Shown: in pieces, positions 1-6,167 of the stretch
Numbering within the stretch: the first letter of the stretch is position 1
How the letters are laid out: every line of letters begins with the position of its first letter
Notes under the pieces: model-generated
Told to the model about the DNA's origin: nothing
Seen by the model: the letters and a program-made list of their open reading frames with translations, nothing else
Databases searched by the model: none
From: Klenkia sp.
GTDB lineage: Bacteria > Actinomycetota > Actinomycetes > Mycobacteriales > Geodermatophilaceae
DNA length: 6,602 nucleotides
Direction of reading: 5' to 3'
NCBI GenBank assembly: GCA_025966215.1
Contig: JAOPVM010000252.1
Span: 1 to 6,602 of the forward strand
Translations under genes and position numbers: made by a program

Positions 1-318
1 CAGGGGATCGGCGCGTTCGCCGCACTGCCCGGCACGGTGCTGGTGCGCTCGGTCGACCCGCCCACCGAGCCGCTGCCCGCCGGGGCCACGCTGCTGCTGG
101 CCCGCGGGCCGTTCACCGTGGACGACGAGCTCGCCCTGCTGCGGGAGCACGCCGTCGACGTCGTCGTCACCAAGGACTCCGGAGGGCACATGACCGAGGC
201 CAAGCTGACCGCCGCCCGCACGCTGGGCATCCCGGTGGTGCTGGTCCGCCGGCCCCCGCTGCCGCAGGGGGTGGCGGTGGTCGACACCGTCGATGCGGCC
301 CGGGCGTGGCTCTCGTGA
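1..318 (+). CDS. cobK: Precorrin-6A reductase CobK, C-terminal part (5' end outside window)
   Basis: The open frame runs in from the left edge and ends at TGA 316-318, leaving 105 visible residues. CobK/CbiJ proteins are usually about 240-260 residues, so more than half of the protein lies outside the window. The visible part carries the family's C-terminal signature: a hydrophobic strand, then VVVTKDSGG (visible residues 54-62), a following TEAKLTAAR helix and IPVVLVRRPP. CobK reduces the macrocycle of precorrin-6A with NADPH in the cytoplasm, in the aerobic cobalamin pathway. The stop overlaps the GTG start of the next gene by 4 bp (GTGA), so the two are probably translationally coupled. 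The cobalamin genes at the right end of the window point towards it. Assignment rests on the C-terminal motif and the cob context; the nucleotide-binding N-terminus cannot be checked here. Confidence 0.88.
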   Translation, partial: QGIGAFAALPGTVLVRSVDPPTEPLPAGATLLLARGPFTVDDELALLREHAVDVVVTKDSGGHMTEAKLTAARTLGIPVVLVRRPPLPQGVAVVDTVDAARAWLS

Positions 319-959
319 CGCGGCTGGTGCTCTTCGACCTGGACGGCACGCTCGTGGACTCCTCGCCGGGCATCCACGCCAGCATCCGGGTCGCCGCCGA
401 CGCGCTCGGGCTGCCCGTGCCCACCGCCGACCAGCTCACCGCCATGGTCGGCCCGCCGCTGCAGGACGGGTTCGCGGCCGCGTTCGGGCTCACCGGCCTC
501 GACGTCGACCGGGCCGTGGCCGCCTACCGGGCGCACTACGCGGCCGGGGCCATCCTCGATGCCCCGGTCTACCCGGGCATCGGCGACCTGCTGGACGCGC
601 TCCGGGCCGACGGCGCGGTGCTCGCCGTCGCCACCAGCAAGCCCGAGGAGTTCGCCCGCCGGATCCTGGACCACGTCGGGCTCAGCGACGCCGTCGCCAG
701 CGTGCACGGCGCGACGATGGACGGCCGGGTGCGGCACAAGCAGCAGGTCGTCGGGCTCGCCCTGGCCGCGCACCCCGACGGCGACCGACCCGTGCTGGTG
801 GGCGACCGCGCCCAGGACGTCGTCGGCGCCCGGGTGCACGGGCTGCCCTGCATCGGTGCAGGCTGGGGGCCCGCCCGGCCCGGCGAGCTCGCCCAGGCCG
901 GGGCCGCCGTCGTCTGCGCCGTTCCCGGCGACGTGCCCGCCGCGCTGGCGGACCTGTGA
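315..959 (+). CDS. HAD-superfamily hydrolase, phosphoglycolate phosphatase-like
   Basis: This 214-residue protein has all four HAD motifs. Motif I is DLDGTLVDS (nucleophile Asp8, acid/base Asp10). Motif II is Thr107 in ATSKP. Motif III is Lys142. Motif IV is GDRAQD (Asp164, Asp168). A helical cap of about residues 17-85 lies between motif I and the Rossmann core, as in subfamily I Gph/PGMB-type phosphatases. Length is normal for the family. I chose GTG 315 because it puts the catalytic strand five residues after a normal N-terminus and gives the 4-bp overlap with the cobK stop; an in-frame GTG at 306 would add three residues. Family knowledge supports a cytoplasmic Mg-dependent phosphatase acting on a small phosphorylated metabolite, but the substrate cannot be read from sequence. 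Coupling to cobK allows a link to cobalamin metabolism, which is only a hypothesis; 2-phosphoglycolate or nucleotide substrates are equally possible. Confidence 0.9.
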   Translation: MTRLVLFDLDGTLVDSSPGIHASIRVAADALGLPVPTADQLTAMVGPPLQDGFAAAFGLTGLDVDRAVAAYRAHYAAGAILDAPVYPGIGDLLDALRADGAVLAVATSKPEEFARRILDHVGLSDAVASVHGATMDGRVRHKQQVVGLALAAHPDGDRPVLVGDRAQDVVGARVHGLPCIGAGWGPARPGELAQAGAAVVCAVPGDVPAALADL

Positions 960-966
960 CTCCCCT

Positions 967-978
967 GGGTGATCACCC
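967..978. promoter_or_regulatory. Perfect 12-bp palindrome, possible operator
   Basis: GGGTGATCACCC reads identically on both strands. It lies 7 bp after the HAD stop codon and about 87 bp before the PilZ start. Its position in the only gap between these two genes would suit a dimeric repressor or activator site upstream of the PilZ gene. No T-run follows it and there is no loop space, so it is not a terminator hairpin. No regulator is identifiable in the window, and a chance palindrome in GC-rich DNA is possible. Confidence 0.3.
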
Positions 979-1052
979 GTCCGGCGACTGTTCCGCGGGG
1001 CCTGCCGCGCCGATGACCTGACCAGCGGGGCACTCCGGTCCCGGACGTCGGC

Positions 1053-1058
1053 GGGAGG
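1053..1058 (+). promoter_or_regulatory. Shine-Dalgarno site deciding the PilZ start
   Basis: GGGAGG is the strongest ribosome-binding sequence in this part of the window. It ends 7 nt before GTG 1066 but only 1 nt before the in-frame GTG 1060. It therefore supports initiation at 1066, with the two residues encoded upstream left out. Confidence 0.65.
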
Positions 1059-1065
1059 TGTGTGC

Positions 1066-1680
1066 GTGCTGCCCGGTGCCGAGCTGCCGCTGCCGGGCGC
1101 GCTGGTCGACGTCGTCGTCGCCGGGGTGGTCGTGACCGGCCGGGTGGAGCGGTGGCGCCCCACCGGCCTGGTCGTCGAGCTGCCCGGCGCGCTGCCCCCG
1201 TCCGACGGCCTCGAGCTGTACTGGAACGCAGCGGACGGCGTCCGCGTCGTCCCTGCCCGGGTGGTGCTGTGCTGGACCGTGCGCACCGGTGTGCGGGTGC
1301 AGCTGGTGCCCACCGGCCCCGCCGAGCCCGGCAACCGCCGCGACGCCGTCCGGGCCGAGCTGCGGCTGCGCGCCCAGGTCACCGAGCGGGACTCCGGTGC
1401 GGTGTTCCTGGGCCGCACCCGCGACGTCAGCGAGACCGGCCTGCGCTGCCTGGTGGCCCCCGGCCCGCTGGCCCCGACGACCGGCGCCGAGGTCGACGTC
1501 GGCCTCACCCTGCGCGGTGCGGTCTTCCCGGTGCCCGGCCGACTGCACCGGGTGAGCCCGGACGAGGACGGCTGGGACGTCGTCGTCGCCTACGCCGGTC
1601 TCTGCGCGAGCATGGCCGATCTGCTCCGCGCGCAGGTGTTCGCGGCACTGCGGGAGCAGCGGCGGCTCAGCCTGCGGTGA
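1066..1680 (+). CDS. PilZ domain protein, probable c-di-GMP receptor
   Basis: This 204-residue protein has a C-terminal PilZ domain at about residues 88-195. Both halves of the c-di-GMP binding signature are present: RxxxR at Arg92-Arg96 (within NRRDAVR) and DxSxxG at Asp120-Gly125 (DVSETG). The first 85 or so residues form a beta-rich segment resembling the YcgR-like N-terminal flagellar-brake fold. Intact signature residues predict real c-di-GMP binding. Such proteins are cytoplasmic effectors for motility, adhesion or polysaccharide secretion; the output here cannot be told. Start chosen from the Shine-Dalgarno spacing. The gene is separated from the HAD gene by about 106 bp, so it probably has its own promoter. 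Its last 14 bp overlap the 3' end of the opposing MFS gene, leaving no room for a terminator between them. Nothing else linked to c-di-GMP or flagella is visible in the window. Confidence 0.88.
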   Translation: MLPGAELPLPGALVDVVVAGVVVTGRVERWRPTGLVVELPGALPPSDGLELYWNAADGVRVVPARVVLCWTVRTGVRVQLVPTGPAEPGNRRDAVRAELRLRAQVTERDSGAVFLGRTRDVSETGLRCLVAPGPLAPTTGAEVDVGLTLRGAVFPVPGRLHRVSPDEDGWDVVVAYAGLCASMADLLRAQVFAALREQRRLSLR

Positions 1681-2875
1681 CGAGCTCCCGGGCCGGGGCC
1701 CCGCGCTGGTGCACCCGCAGGCCGACCGCCGCCGACAGTGCCAGCACGATCACCGCGACCCCGTAGACCTCCGCGGTGGTGGTCAGCCCGATGTGCGTGC
1801 TGGCCACCCCGGCCGCGATCGCCGGGATGCTGAACGCCAGGTAGCTGACCGTGAACACCGCCGACAGCAGCCCGGCCCGCTGACCGGGGTCGACCCCGCG
1901 GGTGACGGTGGCCATCGCACCCAGGAACGCCGACCCGAAGCCGAACCCGCTCACCACGGCGGCGACGAAGAAGGAGGCCAGCGAGTCGGCCAGCAGCGCG
2001 GCGACCGTGCCCGCGACCCCGACGGCGAACACCAGCGCGCCGGTGATCATCCCGCGGGTGGGTTCCAGACGTTGCGTCACCAGCGAGCCGACCAGGCCGG
2101 TGCCGTTCAGCGCCAGGATGAGCAGGCTGCCCACGACGTGGTTCTCCACCCCGTAGACCCCGGCGACCAGCGACGGGCCCAGCGAGGCGTACAGCCCGCC
2201 CAGCGCCCAGGTCGCGGCCAGGCACGGCAGGACGACGACGAACGCCCGCCGGTTGGCCCGCGGCACGTGCATGCTCGGCCGCAGCGACGCCCACGCACCG
2301 GGTCGCCGCGGCGAGGACTCCGGCAGGCCCAGCCACACCGCGGCCGCCGCCACCAGGAACACCACGGTGAGGACACCGAAGACCCACTCCGTCGGCGCGG
2401 GCACGAACTGCACGGCCACCCCGGCGCCGACCGCGCCCGCGCTCAGCCCGAAGCCCGGCGACGCGCTGTTGACCAGCGGACCCAGCGGCTTCTCCGGCCG
2501 CTGCAGGTCGAGCAGGGCCGCGCCGAACGCCCCGGTCAACGCCCCGGTGGCCAGGCCCTGCACGATGCGGGCGGCCAGCAGCCAGCCCACCCCGTCCGCG
2601 GCCAGGAACAGCGCCATCGCGGCCGCCTCGAGCACCAGCGCGGCGGCCAGCACCGGCCGCCGCCCCACGTGGTCGCTGAGCCCGCCGACCACCAGCAACG
2701 CCGCGAGCAGGGCGAAGGCGTAGACGGCGAAGACCACGGTGATCACGCCGGAGGAGAAGCCGAACTCCTCGGCGTACACCCGGTACAGCGGCGAGGGCAC
2801 CCCGCTCGCGGCCAGGACCAGCACCAGCAGCACCGCCACCGACCAGAACGCCGCCGGCCGGGAGAGTGTGCGCAC
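1667..2875 (-). CDS. Major facilitator superfamily transporter, 12 TM
   Basis: This 402-residue protein is strongly hydrophobic throughout, with about twelve predicted membrane segments in two six-helix halves. The central loop around residues 184-210 is rich in Arg, Pro and Ser. MFS motif A is at residues 64-74, between TM2 and TM3 (GGLSDHVGRRP), and the TM4 region has the conserved Arg103 in AARIVQG. It acts in the cytoplasmic membrane, presumably as a proton-coupled carrier or exporter; the substrate is not recognisable. Start is GTG at 2873-2875 (MRTLSRP). The frame stays open much further upstream, but that stretch is a shadow of the next gene and has no domain. The Shine-Dalgarno is weak. 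No adjacent regulator gene is visible. The 3' end overlaps the PilZ gene by 14 bp tail-to-tail. A drug-efflux role would be a guess. Confidence 0.85.
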   Translation of the reverse strand: MRTLSRPAAFWSVAVLLVLVLAASGVPSPLYRVYAEEFGFSSGVITVVFAVYAFALLAALLVVGGLSDHVGRRPVLAAALVLEAAAMALFLAADGVGWLLAARIVQGLATGALTGAFGAALLDLQRPEKPLGPLVNSASPGFGLSAGAVGAGVAVQFVPAPTEWVFGVLTVVFLVAAAAVWLGLPESSPRRPGAWASLRPSMHVPRANRRAFVVVLPCLAATWALGGLYASLGPSLVAGVYGVENHVVGSLLILALNGTGLVGSLVTQRLEPTRGMITGALVFAVGVAGTVAALLADSLASFFVAAVVSGFGFGSAFLGAMATVTRGVDPGQRAGLLSAVFTVSYLAFSIPAIAAGVASTHIGLTTTAEVYGVAVIVLALSAAVGLRVHQRGAPARELVTAG

Positions 2876-2916
2876 TCGTGACGCAAGCCACCGGCCCCCC
2901 GGTCTGTTCCCGACCC

Positions 2917-2977
2917 GCCGAGTGCACGACCCCAGTGGTCTCACAGGCTCGGAGACCACCACCGTCGTGCACTCGGC
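2917..2977. repeat. Palindromic element 1, long imperfect hairpin
   Basis: Outer arms of 14 bp pair perfectly: GCCGAGTGCACGAC at 2917-2930 with its complement at 2964-2977. A 4x4 internal loop follows, then inner arms of 8 bp (GTGGTCTC at 2935-2942 with GAGACCAC at 2952-2959) closing a 9-nt loop at 2943-2951. Read inwards, each arm is TGCACGAC-N4-GTGGTCTC. The element starts 5 nt beyond the stop codon of the DUF559-like gene and lies between it and the MFS gene. It could act as a bidirectional hairpin terminator, although no T-run follows on either side, or be a copy of a dispersed palindromic repeat. A related element lies at 3981-4048. Confidence 0.8.
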
Positions 2978-2982
2978 CGGGG

Positions 2983-3936
2983 TCAGCTCAGGGGGACGCC
3001 GAGCTCGGCCGCCCGGGAGTGCAGTGCGGCTCCGATCCCGGTCACCAAGCCGGCCATGTCGTGGCCGTCGGGAGCGGTGACGTAGTGGATCCGCCACCCG
3101 AGTGCCTGGGCCTCGTTGAGGACGCGCCGGTCCTTCGGCAGGTGGAAGCCGGCCTCGACCCGGGTCGAGGTCGCGACGTGGGTCCACCCGTCGTACTCGA
3201 CGGCGAACCGCAGGTGCGGCCACGCGAAGTCCAGCGTCTTCACCCGTCGCCCCGTCGGGGTGACGAGCCGGAATTGCGCGTGCGGCTGGGGCAGGTCGGC
3301 AGCGTGCAGCCCCAGACGCAGCCTGGTCTCCGGTGGAGAGCCCGCCAGCCCGTCCGCCGCAGCGAGTGCCCGCGTCAGCTGCACGCGGCCGCGTCCGGTC
3401 CAGCCGGCGCCCGCCGCCCGGAGCCGGGCGAGGGTCACGGGTGCGGACTCGCAGAACTGGTCCAGGACCACGACGGCCTCGACGTGGCCACGGGACGTGT
3501 CGGCAGCGAGCTCCAGGGCGGCGTGCTCCGCCCACAGGGTCGGCACGTCCCGGCTGGTCGGCACGCACCAGACCCATCCCGGGTCGAGCACCCGTCGGCG
3601 CACCCGGATGCCGGGGACGAGGCGGTGCGCTCCCGGAGGGACGGTGACCTCCACGTGGGAGGTTCCCGCGGCACCGTCCGGGCCGTCGACGTCCACGCCC
3701 CACAGCCATGCGGCGCTGCGCCCGGACACGACCGCTCCTGGCAGGACGAGCTGTGCCGCCCGGGCCCGGACGAGCTGGGTCACCGGGACCCCCGCGGCGA
3801 CGTGGACGTCGCGGTGGATCCGTCGCCACGCGGGCCCGCGCAGCTCGTTCGCGGTCAGCAGTCCGTCCGCCACGGCGGTCGAGCCGCGGAACGGGCGGTC
3901 GCCGAGGGCGGGCACGGCGCGGGGCTGACGAGGCAC
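2983..3936 (-). CDS. DUF559/Vsr-like endonuclease-fold protein with AbiEi-like N-terminus
   Basis: This 317-residue protein belongs to a common actinobacterial family of uncertain function. The N-terminal part (residues about 25-85) contains LRGPAWRRIHRDVHV followed by GAVVSGRSAAWLWGV, the winged-helix-like arrangement often annotated as an AbiEi antitoxin domain. The C-terminal part (about 200-295) matches the DUF559/Vsr-type PD-(D/E)xK nuclease fold: Glu203, then Asp236 in LDFAWP, then Glu247 in VEYDG, then KDRR at 268-271 and GWRIHYVTA. The likely metal-binding acidic residues are therefore present, but nuclease activity is inferred and no partner toxin is adjacent. GTG 3936 was chosen because a GGCAGG lies 8 nt upstream and family members start similarly; GTG 3915 is an alternative. 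It stands alone, with palindromic elements close to both ends. Confidence 0.75.
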   Translation of the reverse strand: MPRQPRAVPALGDRPFRGSTAVADGLLTANELRGPAWRRIHRDVHVAAGVPVTQLVRARAAQLVLPGAVVSGRSAAWLWGVDVDGPDGAAGTSHVEVTVPPGAHRLVPGIRVRRRVLDPGWVWCVPTSRDVPTLWAEHAALELAADTSRGHVEAVVVLDQFCESAPVTLARLRAAGAGWTGRGRVQLTRALAAADGLAGSPPETRLRLGLHAADLPQPHAQFRLVTPTGRRVKTLDFAWPHLRFAVEYDGWTHVATSTRVEAGFHLPKDRRVLNEAQALGWRIHYVTAPDGHDMAGLVTGIGAALHSRAAELGVPLS

Positions 3937-3980
3937 CCGCGCAGCCTGCCCGTGATGGCCGGGGCGCCGCTGGCGTCGTC

Positions 3981-4048
3981 CACAGGCTCGAGTGCACGAC
4001 AGCCGTGGTGTACGGGGCCCCGAGAGCACCGCAGTCGTGCAGTCTGTG
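3981..4048. repeat. Palindromic element 2, diverged copy of element 1
   Basis: The core at 3993-4041 has TGCACGAC at 3993-4000 pairing with GTCGTGCA at 4034-4041. The inner arms are degenerate (GTGGTGTA at 4005-4012 opposite GAGAGCAC at 4022-4029) around a 9-nt GC-only loop that includes GGGGCCCC. CACAG at 3981-3985 can pair with CTGTG at 4044-4048 across an asymmetric bulge. Segment lengths (8-4-8-9-8-4-8) are the same as in element 1. CACAGGCTCG also occurs in both: here at the left edge (3981-3990), in element 1 across the loop (2942-2951). It lies 2 nt beyond the cobIJ stop codon, so it may terminate or protect the end of the cobalamin transcript. Confidence 0.75.
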
Positions 4049-4050
4049 GG

Positions 4051-5541
4051 TCAGCCGGGGTAGTGGCGGCTGGTGTACACCTGGCCGGACGGGGTCACCC
4101 GCGTCTGCGTGGAGCCGATCATCACCAGGCAGCGCATGTCCACGGTGCCGGGGTCGAGGGCGCCCAGGGTGGTGACCACCAGCGACTCCTCGGGCCCGCC
4201 GACGTCCCGGCCGACGACGACCACGGTGTCGGGGGAGCGGACCTCGAGCAGGGCGTCCCGGGCCTGGAAGAGCTGCTGCGGGCGTGCCTTCGAGCGCGGG
4301 TTGTAGAGCGCGATGACCAGGTCTGCGGCCGCGGCGTGCCGCAGCCGGTCCAGGACGACGTCGAAGGGCTTGAGCACGTCCGACAGCGACAGGATGCAGA
4401 AGTCGTGGCCCAGCGGGGCGCCCACCCGGGACGCCACGGCCTGGGCGGCGGTGATGCCGGGCAGCACCCGCACGGGGACGTCGGGGAAGTCGGCGGCGGC
4501 CACCTCGAGCACGGCGGCGGCCATCGCGAACACCCCCGGGTCACCGGAGGAGACGACCGCGACCCGGCGACCGGCGCGGGCCATCGTCAGCGCGGCTGCG
4601 GCCCGCTCGGCCTCCACCCGGTTGTCGCTGGGGTGCTTGACCTGGCGCGGGTTGGCCGGCACCCGGTCCAGGTAGGGGCCGTAGCCGACCAGGTCGTCGG
4701 CCTCGGCGAGCGCGGCGGCGGCCTCGGGGGTGGTCCAGGCGCGCGAGCCCGGGCCCAGCCCGACCACGGTCAACGCGCCGCCCTCGGGAGGGCCGTCGAA
4801 CGCCGACGGGGAGTTGCCCGGACCGGTGAGCTCGGAGGGCAGCAGGGCCAGGGAGAAGTAGGGCACCGTCGCCGGGTCCACCTCGGCCAGCGGCAGCACG
4901 CGCTGCGTCGTCGTCGTCGCGCGCTCGACGTACCAGGCGCGGTCCAGCACGCCGGCGGCCTCGAAGGCGTCCCGGACGCCGGGGAAGGTGCGGCCCAGCT
5001 TCAGCACCGCGGCCGAGTCGGTGGTGGCCAGCCACTCGGCCAGCTCGTCGGAGGGCAGCGTGCCGGGCAGCACGGTGAGCACCTCGTCGCGCTCCACGAG
5101 CGGCCGACCGAGCACCGCGGAGGCGCCGCTGACGCTGGTCACCCCGGGCACGACCTCGGTCTCGTACCGGTGTGCGAGCCGCTTGTGCATGTGCATGTAG
5201 GAGCCGTAGAAGAACGGGTCGCCCTCGGCGAGGACGACGACGTCCCGGCCGGCGTCCAGGTGGGCGGCCAGTCGGGCGGCGGCGGTCTCGTAGAACTCGT
5301 CGATCGCACCCTGGTAGCCGCCGGGGTGATCGGTGGTCTCGGTGGTGACCGGGTAGACCAGCAGCTCCTCGACCTGCCCGGCGCGCAGGTAGGGCTCGGC
5401 CAGCCCGCGGGCGACCGAGCGGCCGTGCCGGGCGGCGTGGAAGGCGACGACGTCGGCGGCACCGATCAGCCGGGCGGCCTTGACGGTGACCAGCTCGGGG
5501 TCACCGGGGCCCAGGCCGACCCCGTAGAGGCGGCCGGTCAT
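4051..5541 (-). CDS. cobIJ: Fused precorrin-2 C20-methyltransferase / precorrin-3B C17-methyltransferase
   Basis: This 496-residue protein contains two complete tetrapyrrole methylase domains. The N-terminal CobI half (about 1-240) starts with [16 protein letters not shown] (residues 7-22), then [10 protein letters not shown] (105-114) and [12 protein letters not shown] (131-142). The CobJ half (about 255-496) starts with TVVGLGPGS (258-266), then [11 protein letters not shown] (331-341), LPGITAAQA (360-368) and [11 protein letters not shown] (411-421). An acidic, proline/glycine-rich linker at about 238-254 joins them. CobI methylates C20 of precorrin-2 to give precorrin-3A; CobJ methylates C17 of precorrin-3B and contracts the ring to precorrin-4, both using S-adenosylmethionine. 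The CobG reaction falls between the two, and cobG is in the same operon. The ATG start overlaps the cobH stop by 4 bp (ATGA). Mycobacteria carry the same fusion. No key motif is missing. Confidence 0.95.
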   Translation of the reverse strand: MTGRLYGVGLGPGDPELVTVKAARLIGAADVVAFHAARHGRSVARGLAEPYLRAGQVEELLVYPVTTETTDHPGGYQGAIDEFYETAAARLAAHLDAGRDVVVLAEGDPFFYGSYMHMHKRLAHRYETEVVPGVTSVSGASAVLGRPLVERDEVLTVLPGTLPSDELAEWLATTDSAAVLKLGRTFPGVRDAFEAAGVLDRAWYVERATTTTQRVLPLAEVDPATVPYFSLALLPSELTGPGNSPSAFDGPPEGGALTVVGLGPGSRAWTTPEAAAALAEADDLVGYGPYLDRVPANPRQVKHPSDNRVEAERAAAALTMARAGRRVAVVSSGDPGVFAMAAAVLEVAAADFPDVPVRVLPGITAAQAVASRVGAPLGHDFCILSLSDVLKPFDVVLDRLRHAAAADLVIALYNPRSKARPQQLFQARDALLEVRSPDTVVVVGRDVGGPEESLVVTTLGALDPGTVDMRCLVMIGSTQTRVTPSGQVYTSRHYPG

Positions 5542-6167
5542 TCCGCGGTGCTCGCCAGCGCGTTGACCGCGGCCGCGGTCATCGCCGAGCCGCCCCGGCG
5601 ACCACGGACGACGAGGAAGTCCAGGTCGGAGGCGGCCAGGGCCTCCTTGCTCTCCACCGCGCCGATGAACCCGACCGGGATGCCGACGACGGCGGCCGGG
5701 CGCGGACCGCCGGCGGCGACCATCTCCAGCAGGTGGAACAGCGCGGTGGGGGCGTTGCCGATGGCGACGACGGCGCCCTCGAGCTTCTCGCCCCACAGGT
5801 GCAGGGCCGCCGCGGTGCGGGTGGTGCCCATCTCGCGGGCCAGGTCGGGGGTGCGCGGGTCGTTGAGGGTGCAGACCACCTCGTTGGACGCCGGCAGCCG
5901 CGTGCGGGTCACCCCGGCGGCCACCATCTGCGCGTCGCACAGCACCGGGGCGCCCAGCTCCAGCGCGGCCCGGGCCTTCCCGACCACGCCGTCGGACCAG
6001 GCGACGTCGGAGACCAGGTCGACCTGTCCGCAGGCGTGGATCATCCGCACCGTCACCTGGGCGACGTCGGCGGGCAGCCGGTCCAGCGCCGCCTCGCGGC
6101 GGATGGTCGCGAAGGACTGCCGGTAGATCTCGGCGCCGTCGTGCTCGTACTCGTACTGCGCGCTCAC
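5538..6167 (-). CDS. cobH: Precorrin-8X methylmutase
   Basis: This 209-residue protein is full length for the CobH/CbiC family. It moves the methyl group from C11 to C12 of precorrin-8X to give hydrogenobyrinate. The catalytic histidine is His44 in [10 protein letters not shown]. Other family landmarks are [14 protein letters not shown] (residues 75-88), the GNAPTALF loop (137-144), [16 protein letters not shown] (162-177) and a C-terminal [10 protein letters not shown]. The usual lysine in the CDAKMV motif is glutamine here. GTG 6165-6167 was chosen because it overlaps the upstream cobG stop as GTGA and has GGAG 4 nt before it. The gene sits between cobG and cobIJ with 4-bp overlaps on both sides, which implies a single transcript and translational coupling. 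Confidence 0.95.
   Translation of the reverse strand: MSAQYEYEHDGAEIYRQSFATIRREAALDRLPADVAQVTVRMIHACGQVDLVSDVAWSDGVVGKARAALELGAPVLCDAQMVAAGVTRTRLPASNEVVCTLNDPRTPDLAREMGTTRTAAALHLWGEKLEGAVVAIGNAPTALFHLLEMVAAGGPRPAAVVGIPVGFIGAVESKEALAASDLDFLVVRGRRGGSAMTAAAVNALASTAE

Noticed and set aside
293..1021. Plus-strand frame overlapping the HAD gene
   Set aside because: Almost all Arg/Gly/Ala/Pro with no motif; the HAD frame carries all four catalytic motifs.
2876..3997. Upstream in-frame extension of the MFS gene that would give a 776-residue fusion
   Set aside because: The added segment is Arg/Pro/Gly-rich with no domain, overlaps the DUF559-like gene in another frame and crosses palindromic element 1.
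2917..4048. Insertion sequence or composite transposon bounded by the two palindromic elements
   Set aside because: No transposase is present and I could see no target-site duplication. Each element is its own palindrome rather than half of a terminal inverted repeat pair.
2866..6126. Very long plus-strand open frame opposite the cobIJ, cobH and DUF559 genes
   Set aside because: Its translation is a low-complexity Gly/Arg/Val/Gln-rich string with no domain. It is antisense to genes with clear catalytic motifs, as expected in GC-rich DNA.
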